Assembly (NCBI RefSeq): GCF_030373185.1
Contig: NZ_JAUCZH010000006.1
Coordinates: 124,001 to 188,000 of the forward strand
DNA length: 64,000 nucleotides
Direction of reading: 5' to 3'
DNA from: Tabrizicola sp.
Lineage (GTDB): Bacteria; Pseudomonadota; Alphaproteobacteria; Rhodobacterales; Rhodobacteraceae
Shown here: positions 18,155-26,953 of the stretch, in pieces
Layout of the letters: every line of letters starts with the position of its first letter
Position numbering within the stretch: the stretch's first letter is position 1
Position numbers and translations under genes: made by a program
The notes under the pieces: model-generated
What the model saw: only the letters and a program-made list of their open reading frames with translations
Databases searched by the model: none
What the model was told of the DNA's origin: nothing

Positions 18155-18237
18155 CACGTTCCCCCGGACCAGGCCACATATGCAACAAGTGCCACCAGCA
18201 GCACAAACGACAGGGTCCGCAGTCCGGTTCCCGACAT
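18154..18237 (-). CDS. 27-residue single-span membrane peptide coupled to xpaC
   Basis: The frame from 18237 encodes MSGTGLRTLSFVLLVALV then AYVAWSGGT and stops at TGA, whose last bases are the ATG of xpaC (TGATG). A strong purine-rich SD (AAGGGGGCGGGA) lies just upstream. The peptide is one hydrophobic helix with a short basic N-terminus. It is the first gene of the TelA/XpaC/SPFH operon. Either it is a real membrane subunit or it serves to couple translation. Its size keeps it out of most annotations. Confidence 0.62.
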   Translation of the reverse strand: MSGTGLRTLSFVLLVALVAYVAWSGGT

Positions 18238-18348
18238 TCCCGCCCCCTTGCAACCATTCACGACGCCAACCTTAGCCGATGCCCCCCATCCATGCCAGCG
18301 GCGAGGAGGGGGAATAGGCGGCAAACTTCCCCTTTCGCGGAAGGCGGC

Positions 18349-19467
18349 TCAGCCCTTGCGCGGGGCAGGGGGGCGGGACCTGCCCGCACCGCCGCGCGGT
18401 GTTGTCGAGGGACGGGAAGGATCTGCCGCGTCGCGTTTCGGGCGCGCCGTTGCCTTCTGCCAGCTGTCCGACAGGGTTTTCAGTCCGGCACCGGGCTTCA
18501 GCGGGCGCTTGGGCGGCCGTGCCGTGGCATCGGCTTCAGGCTTGCCGGCCTTCCTGGGGGCAGGCTTCTGGGCGGCGGGCTTCTGGGCGGCCGGCTTGGA
18601 GCCGGTTTGCCTGGGGGCAAGTTTGGCGCCCGGGCGCGCGTCGCCGCGCGGGCCGGATCTTGTCGGACGCGGCGTCTCGACCTCGGTCTCGCCCGTCATC
18701 CCCAACTGTTCGCGCAAGACCTTGGGCCGCACCTCCTCGACCTGGCCCGGCTCAAGTTCATTCAGCCGGAAGGGGCCATAGGACACGCGAATCAATCGGT
18801 TCACCGTCACGCCGATATGGTCCATCGCCCGGCGGATCTCGCGGTTGCGGCCCTCGCGCAGGCCCACGGTCAGCCAGGCATTCGCGCCTTGGTGGCGGTC
18901 GATCTTGACCTCCATCGGCTGGAAGCGTTCGCCGTCGATGGTGATGCCCTTGCGCAGGGGTTCGATCTCGGGCTCGGTCGGGTTGCCCTTCACCCGCACC
19001 CGATACTTGCGCAGCCAGCCGGTTGACGGCAGTTCCAGCCGCCGTTTCAACGCGCCGTCATTGGTCAGCAGCAAGAGCCCTTCCGAGTTGAGGTCAAGCC
19101 GGCCCACCGACATCACGCGGGGCATGTCCTCGGGCAGGTGGTCAAAGACCGTGTCGCGGCCCTTTTCGTCCGAGGCCGAGGTGACCAGACCTTCGGGCTT
19201 GTAGTAAAGCCAGAGGCGGGCGGGTTCAGGCGCGCCCACGGGTTCGCCGCGCACGGTGATCTTGTCGGCCGCCGTCACGTTCAGCGCGGGCGAGGTGATG
19301 ACCTTGCCGTTCACACTGACCTCACCAAGCTCGATCAGCCGTTCCGCCTCGCGCCGCGAGGCGATGCCGGCGCGCGACAGCACCTTGGCGATGCGTTCGC
19401 CCTCGGTCGTCTTCTCAGGCCCGGCGGGGGGCTTTCGGGGGGCTTTGGGCTTTTCTTTTCCGGCCAT
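18349..19467 (-). CDS. rluB: pseudouridine synthase RluB family with long basic tail
   Basis: The protein (about 372 residues) has an S4 RNA-binding domain (ERIAKVLSRAGIASRREAERLIELGEVSVNG), then the RsuA/RluB catalytic domain with Asp in GRLDLNSEGLLLLTNDG and the R-E-G-R-N-R-EIRR motif. It modifies 23S rRNA near position 2605 (E. coli numbering) by family. About 110 C-terminal residues are low-complexity Lys/Pro/Ala/Arg, including a tandem PAAQK repeat, as often seen in Rhodobacterales. I chose ATG 19467 because GAAGG sits at correct spacing; ATG 19476 abuts it. Confidence 0.92.
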   Translation of the reverse strand: MAGKEKPKAPRKPPAGPEKTTEGERIAKVLSRAGIASRREAERLIELGEVSVNGKVITSPALNVTAADKITVRGEPVGAPEPARLWLYYKPEGLVTSASDEKGRDTVFDHLPEDMPRVMSVGRLDLNSEGLLLLTNDGALKRRLELPSTGWLRKYRVRVKGNPTEPEIEPLRKGITIDGERFQPMEVKIDRHQGANAWLTVGLREGRNREIRRAMDHIGVTVNRLIRVSYGPFRLNELEPGQVEEVRPKVLREQLGMTGETEVETPRPTRSGPRGDARPGAKLAPRQTGSKPAAQKPAAQKPAPRKAGKPEADATARPPKRPLKPGAGLKTLSDSWQKATARPKRDAADPSRPSTTPRGGAGRSRPPAPRKG

Positions 19468-19497
19468 GGACTTCATCCTTCGGCACGGGGTGGCCAG

Positions 19498-19537
19498 CCC
19501 CGGGGGTTTTCCACCCCCGGACCCCCGAGGATATTTG
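19498..19537. repeat. intergenic palindromic repeat, copy 2 (reverse orientation)
   Basis: This block matches 5814-5852 on the opposite strand. Here a CGGGGGT/ACCCCCG hairpin is followed by a second C-tract and then ATATTTG, which leads directly into the GAGGA Shine-Dalgarno of the adenosine deaminase gene. The element separates the divergent rluB and tadA genes and therefore lies in the 5' leader of both. Confidence 0.6.
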
Positions 19538-19544
19538 AGGACAG

Positions 19545-20006
19545 ATGAAAGAGCAACGCGAAGGGTTCCGGTCTTTCATGCAGGCCGCCCTGGACGAGGC
19601 GCGGGACGCGGCCTTGCGCGGCGAAGTGCCGGTCGGGGCGGTCATCGTGCGCGGCGGTCAGGTGGTGGCGCGGGCTGGCAACCGGACGCGGGAACTGGCT
19701 GACCCCACGGCCCATGCCGAGATGCTGGCGATCCGCGCGGCCTGTGCGGCGGCAGGGTCGGAACGGCTGACGGGCCATGACCTTTACGTCACGCTGGAGC
19801 CTTGCCCGATGTGCGCCGCCGCCATCAGCGCAGCACGGATCGACCGGCTTTACTACGGCGCGGCCGATCCGAAGTCGGGCGGGGTCTCGGTGGGCGCGCG
19901 GGTCTTCAGCCACCCGCAATGCCACCATGTGCCGCAGGTTTATGACGGCATTGCCGCAACCGAAGCCGAGGCAATGCTGAAGGCCTTCTTCGCCGAGCGC
20001 CGCTAG
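19545..20006 (+). CDS. tadA: tRNA(adenine-34) deaminase TadA
   Basis: This 153-residue zinc deaminase converts A34 to inosine in tRNA-Arg(ACG). The HAE motif (TAHAEMLAIR, with the catalytic Glu) and PCPMC (EPCPMCAAAIS) supply the zinc ligands. GAADPKSGGVSV and the FFAERR end are typical. The ATG at 19545 follows GAGGA; an in-frame ATG at 19578 is a weaker alternative. It is divergent from rluB and convergent with the metallo-hydrolase, overlapping its stop by 4 bases. It is unrelated to the pilus gene also called tadA. Confidence 0.95.
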   Translation: MKEQREGFRSFMQAALDEARDAALRGEVPVGAVIVRGGQVVARAGNRTRELADPTAHAEMLAIRAACAAAGSERLTGHDLYVTLEPCPMCAAAISAARIDRLYYGAADPKSGGVSVGARVFSHPQCHHVPQVYDGIAATEAEAMLKAFFAERR

Positions 20007-20701
20007 ATCAGGATCGGGTCCAGCACGTCATGCTCGATCACTTCCACCCCCGGCGGCAATCCGGCCCGCAGCGCCGAGGCGTCCTGCGCAAGGATCGGGA
20101 AGGTCTTGTAGTGGCAGGGGATCACCCAGCGGAAGTTGAACCATTTCCGCGCGGCCCAGGCGGCGCGGTCCATGTCCATGGTGTAATGCCCGCCGCAGGA
20201 CAGGATACCGATATCGGGCTGGTGGTATTCGGCCATCCAGCCCATGTCGGCCATTATGTCGGTATCGCCTGAAACATAGATCGTGTGGCCCTCGCCCGCG
20301 ATCATGAACCCCGCAGCCGAGCCGCCCGGCATGAGGCCCTTGCCGGCAAAGTCGATACTGGCGGAATGGGCGGCGTTGACCATTGTCACTTTCGCGCCGC
20401 TCAGGGTCAGCGTGCCGCCCTTGCCGAAGCCCACTGTTTCAGCCAGGCCCTCGGCAGCGATCCATGTGGCAAGTTCATGGATGCAATGCACCTTGATCCC
20501 CAGTTTCCTGGCCAGTCGAGCGGCGTCAGCGGCATGGTCGCCATGCGCGTGGGTCAGAAGGATATGGGTTGCGCCGGAAACTGCCTCATCCTCGCGCGCG
20601 GCGGGGAACAGGGGGTTTCCGGTCAGCCAGGGGTCCACCAGCAGGACGGCGTTCTCGATTTCGATGCGAAAGCCGGAATGGCCAAGCCAGATGATTTTCA
20701 T
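20003..20701 (-). CDS. UPF0173-type metal-dependent hydrolase (metallo-beta-lactamase fold)
   Basis: The 232-residue protein is a compact metallo-beta-lactamase-fold hydrolase. It starts MKIIWLGHSGFRIE and carries the metal motif THAHGDHAADA (HxHxDH), a later NAAHSAS His and YVSGDTDIMADM Asp, ending with PCHYKTFPIL. This is the UlaG-like UPF0173 family of unknown substrate. The start at 20701 is chosen for its GGAGAAC SD; the longer frame from 20758 has none and would run into the divergent gene. Confidence 0.88.
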   Translation of the reverse strand: MKIIWLGHSGFRIEIENAVLLVDPWLTGNPLFPAAREDEAVSGATHILLTHAHGDHAADAARLARKLGIKVHCIHELATWIAAEGLAETVGFGKGGTLTLSGAKVTMVNAAHSASIDFAGKGLMPGGSAAGFMIAGEGHTIYVSGDTDIMADMGWMAEYHQPDIGILSCGGHYTMDMDRAAWAARKWFNFRWVIPCHYKTFPILAQDASALRAGLPPGVEVIEHDVLDPILI

Positions 20702-20756
20702 GGATGTTCTCCTTCGTTGACCGCGATACTGTAGCGGAAGGAGGTAACACTTCACC

Positions 20757-21440
20757 ATGCAATGGATGCAAGCGGTTGATGGCTATTGTGAAAGGCTTGC
20801 TCCCGGGTTTGGGGCGGAGCCGTTCAACACATTGACAGGGCTTGCCTTTCTTGGTGTTGGGATCTTTGCATTCGTCCGCGGGCCAGAGGGGGATGATCGT
20901 CGTGCGGCGGCCGCTTTGGCGCTGGTGGGCATTGCGTCGGCGTCTCAGCACGGCTTCTCGGTGGTATTGACTGTCTGGGCCGATATCGCGGCGAACCTGA
21001 TCTATCTTGTTCTGCTTGGCGTGCTGATATTGCGCCGCCTTGTCGGTGTCGGAGCCTTGGCCGCCGGTGTCGGGGCCTTCTGCGCCGTTGCCTTGGTGTT
21101 TCAGGTGTCCCAAAGCGGCGCGCTGCGGCAGGCTTTCGGGGTGGCGGCGGATATGTTCTTCATCCTGATGCTGGTTCTCTTCGGCGCGGCGCTGGCGCTG
21201 CGTGCGCGCGATCCCGCAACCGCCAGCCGTATCGCGCTGTCTGCGGCCGTGCTTGCGGCGGGTCTGCCGTTCCGGTTTCTCGATCCTGCGCTTTGCGGCG
21301 TCTGGCCCTTCGGCACGCATGGGATCTGGCACCTGATCAACGCCACTTCGGCTGCGCTTCTTCTGTCGGCCCTTGCCCGACTCTCCGCAGATCGCTCCAC
21401 AGATCGCCCAAGCGACCGCCCCCCCGCGCTTGCGGAGTAA
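20757..21440 (+). CDS. ceramidase-like (CREST family) integral membrane protein
   Basis: The 227-residue protein has about seven hydrophobic helices. Two motifs fit the alkaline-ceramidase family: [19 protein letters not shown] with [22 protein letters not shown], and the C-terminal [19 protein letters not shown], whose His residues would coordinate an intramembrane zinc. The start follows an AAGGAGGT Shine-Dalgarno with somewhat long spacing. The tail is Asp/Arg/Ser rich. A membrane amidohydrolase role is a family inference; bacterial substrates are poorly known. Confidence 0.72.
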   Translation: MQWMQAVDGYCERLAPGFGAEPFNTLTGLAFLGVGIFAFVRGPEGDDRRAAAALALVGIASASQHGFSVVLTVWADIAANLIYLVLLGVLILRRLVGVGALAAGVGAFCAVALVFQVSQSGALRQAFGVAADMFFILMLVLFGAALALRARDPATASRIALSAAVLAAGLPFRFLDPALCGVWPFGTHGIWHLINATSAALLLSALARLSADRSTDRPSDRPPALAE

Positions 21441-21486
21441 CGGGAGGGGCGCTAAACGGCTGTTCGATCCCGCGAAGGAGAGCGCC

Positions 21487-21774
21487 ATGGCCATTGACAT
21501 CGACACCGCCCGAAAGGTGGCAAAGCTGGCCCGGATACGGGTCGAGGAAGCCGATCTTCCGGCGCTGGCCGGAAAGCTGTCCGGCATCCTTGGTTTCATG
21601 GAACAGCTGAACGAGGTTGACGTATCCGGCGTCGAACCGATGACGTCGGTCACACCGATGCGGCTGAAGCGGCGCGCGGATGTGGTGACGGATGGCGATA
21701 TCCAGGCGCAGATCCTGAAGAACGCTCCCGATGCGCGGGAAGGCTTCTTTGCAGTGCCGAAGGTGGTGGAATGA
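21487..21774 (+). CDS. gatC: Asp-tRNA(Asn)/Glu-tRNA(Gln) amidotransferase subunit C
   Basis: GatC is the small clamp subunit of the transamidation complex that makes Gln-tRNA(Gln) and Asn-tRNA(Asn). The 95-residue product begins [19 protein letters not shown] and contains [19 protein letters not shown] and [19 protein letters not shown], all family-typical. The ATG at 21487 has a GAAGGAG SD, while a longer open frame exists upstream. Its stop overlaps gatA by 4 bases (ATGA). gatB is not in the window. Confidence 0.95.
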   Translation: MAIDIDTARKVAKLARIRVEEADLPALAGKLSGILGFMEQLNEVDVSGVEPMTSVTPMRLKRRADVVTDGDIQAQILKNAPDAREGFFAVPKVVE

Positions 21775-23255
21775 GTGCGAACCAGTGGACCATCGCCGCA
21801 GCCCGAGACGCCTTGCGCAAGGGCGAGATTTCGGCCGTCGATCTGACCATGTCCTGCCTGACGGCGATTGACGCGGGCGATGCGTTGAACGCCTTTGTTC
21901 ACAAGACCCCGGAACTAGCGCTGGAACAGGCGCGGGCGGCTGATGCGCGGATCGGCTCGGGCAACGCCCCGGCGATGTGCGGGATTCCCCTGGGGATCAA
22001 GGATCTGTTCTGCACCAGGAGCGTGCCGTCGCAGGCCGCGTCGAACATCCTGAAAGGCTTCAAGCCCGAGTATGAATCGACCGTCACCTCCAAGCTGTTC
22101 GATGCGGGTGCGGTGATGCTGGGCAAGTTGAACATGGATGAGTTTGCCATGGGCTCGTCGAACGAAACCTCATGCTACGGCAATGCGGTGAACCCTTGGC
22201 GGCGGCAGGGGTCAAACGTCCAGTTGACGCCCGGCGGGTCTTCCGGGGGGTCGGCCTCGGCTGTTGCGGCGGACCTGTGCCTTGCGGCGACTGGCACCGA
22301 TACCGGCGGATCGATCCGCCAGCCTGCGGCCTTTACCGGGATTGTGGGCATCAAGCCGACCTATGGCCGGGTCAGCCGCTGGGGCGTGGTCGCCTTTGCC
22401 TCGTCGCTGGATCAGGCCGGACCGATGACCAAGACGGTCCGCGATGCGGCGATCATGCTTCAGGCGATGTCCGGGCATGATGCGAAGGATTCCACCAGCG
22501 CCGATATTCCGGTGCCGGATTTCGAAGCCGCGCTGACCGGCGATATCCGGGGGCAGGTGATCGGCATCCCGCGCGAATACCGCATGGACGGCATGCCTGC
22601 CGAGATTGAGGCGCTTTGGCAAAAAGGCATCGAGATGCTGAAGGACGCCGGCGCCGAGGTCCGCGACATCAGCCTGCCGCATACCAGATACGCTCTGCCA
22701 GCCTATTACGTCATCGCCCCGGCCGAGGCGTCGTCAAACCTCGCCCGCTATGACGGGGTGCGCTACGGGCATCGGGCGAAGCTGTCCGCGGGCGATGGCA
22801 TCACCGAGATGTATGAAAAGACCCGCGCCGAAGGCTTCGGGCCCGAAGTCCAGCGCCGGATCATGGTTGGCACCTATGTCCTCAGCGCGGGTTTCTATGA
22901 CGCCTATTACAACCGCGCCCGCAAGGTCCGCGCCCTGATCAAGCGCGACTTTGAAACGGTGTTTGCCGATGGCGTGGACGCGATTCTCACGCCCGCCACG
23001 CCGTCAGCCGCCTTTGGTCTGGGCGAAATGTCCGAGGCGGACCCGATCCAGATGTATCTGAATGACGTGTTCACCGTGACGGTCAATCTTGCCGGCCTGC
23101 CCGGAATTGCGGTCCCGGTGGGGCTGGATGCACAGGGTCTGCCGCTGGGTCTGCAACTGATCGGGCGGCCATGGGAAGAGGCCTCTTTGCTCAATCACGC
23201 GCATGTTTTGGAGAGTCGCGCGGGGTTTGTGGCCAAAGCCGAAAAATGGTGGTAA
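21771..23255 (+). CDS. gatA: amidotransferase subunit A (GatA)
   Basis: GatA is the glutaminase subunit of the amidotransferase. The 494 residues contain the amidase-signature Ser-cisSer-Lys triad: Lys in [11 protein letters not shown] near residue 80 and the Ser pair in [14 protein letters not shown] near 155-180. [19 protein letters not shown] (residues 177-195) and [11 protein letters not shown] follow. The length is usual. Translation is coupled to gatC. Confidence 0.97.
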   Translation: MSANQWTIAAARDALRKGEISAVDLTMSCLTAIDAGDALNAFVHKTPELALEQARAADARIGSGNAPAMCGIPLGIKDLFCTRSVPSQAASNILKGFKPEYESTVTSKLFDAGAVMLGKLNMDEFAMGSSNETSCYGNAVNPWRRQGSNVQLTPGGSSGGSASAVAADLCLAATGTDTGGSIRQPAAFTGIVGIKPTYGRVSRWGVVAFASSLDQAGPMTKTVRDAAIMLQAMSGHDAKDSTSADIPVPDFEAALTGDIRGQVIGIPREYRMDGMPAEIEALWQKGIEMLKDAGAEVRDISLPHTRYALPAYYVIAPAEASSNLARYDGVRYGHRAKLSAGDGITEMYEKTRAEGFGPEVQRRIMVGTYVLSAGFYDAYYNRARKVRALIKRDFETVFADGVDAILTPATPSAAFGLGEMSEADPIQMYLNDVFTVTVNLAGLPGIAVPVGLDAQGLPLGLQLIGRPWEEASLLNHAHVLESRAGFVAKAEKWW

Positions 23256-23285
23256 TGGGCGGAAAACAATCCTGTTGAGGCAGCA

Positions 23286-24074
23286 ATGACCCGTTTTTCC
23301 TTCGGCTCCGCCAGTTGTGCGGCTCTTGCTGCACTTGCCTTGGTCGCCTGCACGCCAGCCGCCCAGGATACCGGCGGCGCAGGTGTCGGATTTCAGGACT
23401 ATAACAGCTACATCCGCGGCGCGCGCCCCGCGCCAGCCGTGACGGGCGGCCCGGTGGTGATATCGCCGCCCTCGGCAAGCTTCGATCCTGCGGCTGCCGC
23501 TGCCGCGATTGACCGCGCCGAAGGTGTAGTCCCGGTTGCAAGCCCGCTTGCCTCGGCCCAGCCTTCGCTTGCCCAGCCGCCGCTCGCCCAGCCTGCACCT
23601 TTGCCGCCGCAGGCTGACAGCTCTAGCCGCCCGCGTGGCGGCGCACCTGCCGGTATCCGCGAAGAATCCGGGGAAGTTGCGGGAAGTGCAGGCATTTCGG
23701 ACGAGCAGGATTTCAACGCCGTGGCCTCGCGGGAATCGATTGAAAGCGATGCTCAGCGGATCGCGCAAAACCGGGCCGAATACGTGATCGTGCAGCCGAA
23801 AGACCTGCCACAGCGCCCCGGAGATACCGGCCCGAACATCGTGGAGTTCGCGCTGGCCACCAAACATGCGCCAGGCGTGCAGCTTTACAAACGCGGCGGC
23901 TTGTCGATCCGTGACCCGAACGCCGCCTGCGGAAAATATGCCTCGCCGGATCAGGCGCAGCAGGATTTCCTTGCCAAGGGCGGGCCGGAACGTGACCGGA
24001 TGGGCGTTGACCCCGATGGCGACGGCTTTGCCTGTTCATGGGATCCGCGTCCGTTCCGCACCGCCTTGCAGTGA
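23286..24074 (+). CDS. lipoprotein with C-terminal excalibur-like calcium-binding motif
   Basis: The 262-residue protein has a lipobox (ALVAC, Cys near residue 22). A Pro/Ala/Gln-rich linker with QPSLAQPPLAQPAPLPPQ (residues 96-113) follows, then a C-terminal domain with DPNAACGKYASPDQAQQDF and the excalibur-type loop DPDGDGFACSWDP. That loop suggests calcium binding at the cell surface. The following amidase gene starts within its stop codon (GTGA), so the two are probably made together as an envelope or murein pair. Confidence 0.82.
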   Translation: MTRFSFGSASCAALAALALVACTPAAQDTGGAGVGFQDYNSYIRGARPAPAVTGGPVVISPPSASFDPAAAAAAIDRAEGVVPVASPLASAQPSLAQPPLAQPAPLPPQADSSSRPRGGAPAGIREESGEVAGSAGISDEQDFNAVASRESIESDAQRIAQNRAEYVIVQPKDLPQRPGDTGPNIVEFALATKHAPGVQLYKRGGLSIRDPNAACGKYASPDQAQQDFLAKGGPERDRMGVDPDGDGFACSWDPRPFRTALQ

Positions 24075-24739
24075 CGCTGACGCACCCGTCCCCGAATTTC
24101 GGCGAACGGCGGGGCGGGCAGCGGCCTGAACTTGTGGTCCTGCACTACACCGCAATGGCTAGCTGCGCCGAGGCGCTGGAGCGCCTTTGTGATCCTGTTG
24201 CCGAGGTGTCGGCACATTATCTGATCGATTGCGATGGCACGGTCTTGTCACTGGTTGCCGAAGAGTTCCGCGCCTGGCACGCGGGGGCGGGCGTCTGGGG
24301 TGGCCGGGGGGATGTGAACTCCCGCTCTATCGGGATCGAACTTGCCAACCCGGGGGCGCAGCCATTTTCCGCGCGACAGATGGCGGCGTTGGAAGCCCTG
24401 TTGCGGGGTATTCTGTCGCGCTGGTCGCTGCCGCCGCACGCGGTGATCGGTCACAGCGACATGGCCCCTGACCGCAAGGCCGATCCTGGCCCGCGCTTTG
24501 ACTGGCGCCGCCTTGCCTTGGCTGGGCTGTCGGTCTGGCCCGAACCGGCGGAACCGGGTGACCTTGCCGCCGATCTGGTGGCCTTCGGCTACCCCGATCT
24601 GCCGATGGAAACGCTGCTTGCCGCCTTCCGTCTGCGCTTCCGCCCTTGGGCCACTGGCCCGCTTGACGCAACCGACCGCGCTCTTGCCTCCGACCTTGCC
24701 CGCCGCTTTCCAGTTGACGTGATCACGCCACAGGCATAA
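24071..24739 (+). CDS. N-acetylmuramoyl-L-alanine amidase (Amidase_2, AmpD-like)
   Basis: The 222-residue zinc amidase carries ELVVLHYTAM (first zinc His), EVSAHYLIDCDGTVLSLV, RAWHAGAG, NSRSIGIELANPG and the final VIGHSDMAPDRKADPGPRFDW with the second His and Asp. No signal peptide is seen, which fits a cytoplasmic AmpD-type recycling enzyme acting on anhydro-muropeptides. I choose the GTG at 24071 (overlapping the upstream TGA) because it starts at the family's usual N-terminus; an ATG at 24038 would extend it inside the lipoprotein gene. Confidence 0.88.
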   Translation: MTLTHPSPNFGERRGGQRPELVVLHYTAMASCAEALERLCDPVAEVSAHYLIDCDGTVLSLVAEEFRAWHAGAGVWGGRGDVNSRSIGIELANPGAQPFSARQMAALEALLRGILSRWSLPPHAVIGHSDMAPDRKADPGPRFDWRRLALAGLSVWPEPAEPGDLAADLVAFGYPDLPMETLLAAFRLRFRPWATGPLDATDRALASDLARRFPVDVITPQA

Positions 24740-24748
24740 TCCGGCGCG

Positions 24749-25148
24749 GCGCGGAGGGCTGGATGGCCGCGGGCGGCAACGTCCGAGGAAAGTCCGGACT
24801 CCAGTTGACAAGGGTGCCGGGTAATCCCCGGCGGGGGCAACCCCAGGGAAAGCGCCACAGAGAAGAGACTTCCCTTGTTCGCAAGGGTAAAGGTGAAACG
24901 GTGGGGTAAGAGCCCACCGCGGGACTGGCAACAGGACCGGCACGGCAAGCCCCACCCGGAGCAATGCCAAATAGGGGCCTCGCGCGGGGCTGGTCCCGGG
25001 CCGCAAGGCTTGGGATACCGCCGCAGGGACGCCAACGCCCGAGAGGCCCGGGTTGGCAGCTTGACCGCCGTGGCAACACGGTTGGCAGAGGAATGGTCAT
25101 CCAGGGGCGCAAGCCCTGGACAAAATCCGGCTTACAGGCCCTCCGCGC
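24749..25148 (+). ncRNA. rnpB: RNase P RNA, type A
   Basis: The region folds as bacterial RNase P RNA. P1 pairs GCGCGGAGGG (24749) with CCCTCCGCGC (25139-25148). The conserved CR-I reads CGAGGAAAGTCCGGACTCC (24782-24800), a GCCACAGAGAA stretch and GTGAAACGGTGGGGTAAGAG form the specificity domain, and the 3' part has GACAAAATCCGGCTTACAG, the CR-V element. It cleaves pre-tRNA 5' leaders. Terminal positions are set by P1 pairing and may be a few bases longer. Confidence 0.97.
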
Positions 25149-25320
25149 ATCCTTGGCCTCTCACGAACTTTGCGGCGTCATTCACCGTCGCCCCCGCGCC
25201 GCCCCCCGGCGCCGCCGCCTGCGATTGACGCCGGTCAATGTCGCAAGATCCGCGCGCAATCATGATGCAGCCATGATCGGCTCACCTGCGGCCGCTCGTC
25301 TGTTCACAGGAGTCGTGACC

Positions 25321-25941
25321 ATGAGAAAATTGCTGATGATTTCCCTCATCACGACCGCGATGGGATCAACCGCCTTCGCTCAGGGCCAGCCCGGAGGCGG
25401 GTGGTGGGACGGCTGGGGCAATGGTCCCGGCAATGGCTGGTGGTCAGGCGGTCCGGGCATGATGGCACCCGGCTATGGCGGCGGTCCCGGCTGGGGGGGT
25501 GGTCCCGGAACCGGTCCTGGATGGGGTTTCCCGGGTTGGGGGCAAGGCATGATGCCCCCTGGAATGGGGATGGGTATGGGCAGCATGGGTATGGGCATGC
25601 CCGCGATGGACGCTGATCAGGATGGCGTGATTTCTGCCGAGGAAGCCGCCGCACATGCCGAAGTCATGTTCGTAGCCATGGATGCAGATCAAGATGGCGT
25701 TCTTGTAGCCGAGGAAATCGGCGGTGGCCGGATGGACATGATGCGCCGGATGAACCCGGCACGGTCCGCCGCCATGCAGGAACGGCACGCCGCGCGATTT
25801 GCGGCAATGGATGCAGATGGGGACGGCAAGGTCACGATGATCGAATTCCTGGCTGCGGAAAAGGCACAGTATGACGCTGCCGATACCGATGGCGATGGCA
25901 AGGTCACCCCTTGGGAGTTGCGCGGCCAGATGTGGAAATGA
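25321..25941 (+). CDS. secreted EF-hand protein with Gly/Trp/Met-rich N-terminal region
   Basis: The 206-residue product has a Sec signal (MRKLLMISLITTAMGSTAFA), then about 75 residues rich in Gly, Trp, Pro and Met, and four EF-hand loops: DADQDGVISAEE, DADQDGVLVAEE, DADGDGKVTMIE and DTDGDGKVTPWE. It should be exported to the periplasm and bind calcium. The ATG at 25321 follows AGGAG; a much longer open frame through rnpB is spurious. The Met/Gly-rich stretch might also bind metal. Partners are unknown. Confidence 0.85.
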   Translation: MRKLLMISLITTAMGSTAFAQGQPGGGWWDGWGNGPGNGWWSGGPGMMAPGYGGGPGWGGGPGTGPGWGFPGWGQGMMPPGMGMGMGSMGMGMPAMDADQDGVISAEEAAAHAEVMFVAMDADQDGVLVAEEIGGGRMDMMRRMNPARSAAMQERHAARFAAMDADGDGKVTMIEFLAAEKAQYDAADTDGDGKVTPWELRGQMWK

Positions 25942-26043
25942 TATCGCGCATTTGCGGTTGACTCTGCCGGGCAGGCCGATAAAAGGCGGGCTTCAAGGAT
26001 TTCACCGGGAACCTTTGGGTTTGCCGATGCAGGAGAAACGACC

Positions 26044-26211
26044 ATGGCGAAGCCGGCCACTATCAAGATCCGCCTGAACTCCACTGCGGGGACCGGCCAC
26101 TTCTACGTCACCAAGAAGAACGCCCGCACGATGACCGAAAAGATGGTCGTCAAGAAGTATGATCCCGTCAAGCGGGAGCATGTCGAATACAAGGAAGGCA
26201 AGATCAAGTAA
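26044..26211 (+). CDS. rpmG: 50S ribosomal protein L33
   Basis: The 55-residue protein ([36 protein letters not shown]) is the short, Cys-less form of L33, with a GGAG Shine-Dalgarno. It is monocistronic and followed at once by a clear terminator hairpin. It was below common length cut-offs but is unambiguous. Confidence 0.97.
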   Translation: MAKPATIKIRLNSTAGTGHFYVTKKNARTMTEKMVVKKYDPVKREHVEYKEGKIK

Positions 26212-26235
26212 GATCTGCCGCCTGTGTCAGACTGA

Positions 26236-26270
26236 AAAACCGCGCCCCATTCGGGCGCGGTTTTGTTTGT
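26236..26270 (+). terminator. rho-independent terminator of rpmG
   Basis: A hairpin pairs AAAACCGCGCCC (from 26236) with GGGCGCGGTTTT (to 26264) around a 4-base loop, followed by a T-rich tail on the plus strand. Confidence 0.9.
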
Positions 26271-26336
26271 TTGTGCAGACTGGTGCCTTGACGGTATCCG
26301 AACATGCCGGATGCCGCTGGCGCATGGCTGGCCCGG

Positions 26337-26801
26337 TCAGGTGGCTGCGGCGTAGCTGGTGAAGACCGAACTGCCGCCATCGCGGTGCAAAAGCACCACG
26401 TCATACGCCTCACGCTCGGCCTCTGGACCCATGCCGGGGGAGCCGTAGGGCATGCCCGGCACCGAAAGGCCAATCGCATCCGGTTGCTCTGCCAGCGGGC
26501 GGAGGATGTCGGCGGCGGGGACATGGCCCTCGATCACATAGCCCGCGATGGTGGCTGTGTGGCACGAGGCAAGGTTGGCCGGCACCCCCATCTCCAACTT
26601 GTAGGCGGCAAGGCTTTCGATATCACGTTCCTCGATCGTGGCGGCAAAACCTTCGGCGGTCAGATGTGCCACCCAGGCCCCGCAGCACCCGCAGTCGGGG
26701 TCTTTGACGACATGTATCGCAGGCACCTCGGCGCGCGCCGGAAGGGCCAGCATGGCGGCGGCGCTGGCGATCAGCGTCCGGCGGGAAAGGATGACAGGCA
26801 T
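26337..26801 (-). CDS. DUF411 periplasmic metal-handling protein
   Basis: The 154-residue protein has an N-terminal export signal with a twin Arg (LSRRTLIASAAAMLALPARA), so it may use the Tat path. The DUF411 core follows: VVKDPDCGCCGAWVAHL (C-x-C-C metal site), PANLASCHTATIAGYVIEGHVPA and GLSVPGMPYGSPGM. DUF411 proteins are linked to copper handling. The start at 26801 is preceded by GGGGG at short spacing; ATG 26813 is an in-frame alternative. Confidence 0.86.
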   Translation of the reverse strand: MPVILSRRTLIASAAAMLALPARAEVPAIHVVKDPDCGCCGAWVAHLTAEGFAATIEERDIESLAAYKLEMGVPANLASCHTATIAGYVIEGHVPAADILRPLAEQPDAIGLSVPGMPYGSPGMGPEAEREAYDVVLLHRDGGSSVFTSYAAAT

Positions 26802-26898
26802 GATAACCCCCATTGCAGGCTTTACCGCAGCATAGCGCAGACTGCGTCTGGCGACAGCCGCACCGGGACCATTCCCGATCACGCTTCTGCGACGAAAA

Positions 26899-26926
26899 AA
26901 CCCGGCCAGAGAGGCTCTGGCCGGGT
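26899..26926 (-). terminator. rho-independent terminator of the Bax-inhibitor-1 gene
   Basis: The reverse strand reads a perfect stem (AACCCGGCCAGA / TCTGGCCGGGTT) followed by a six-T run, and it lies just downstream of the stop at 26954. Confidence 0.9.
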
Positions 26927-26953
26927 TGCGTCTGGTGCTTTGGGCAGGTGCGA

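Noticed and set aside
24964-25320. An upstream extension of the EF-hand gene through the RNase P RNA
   Set aside because: The frame is open only because of GC-rich RNA sequence. The signal peptide and SD place the true start at 25321.
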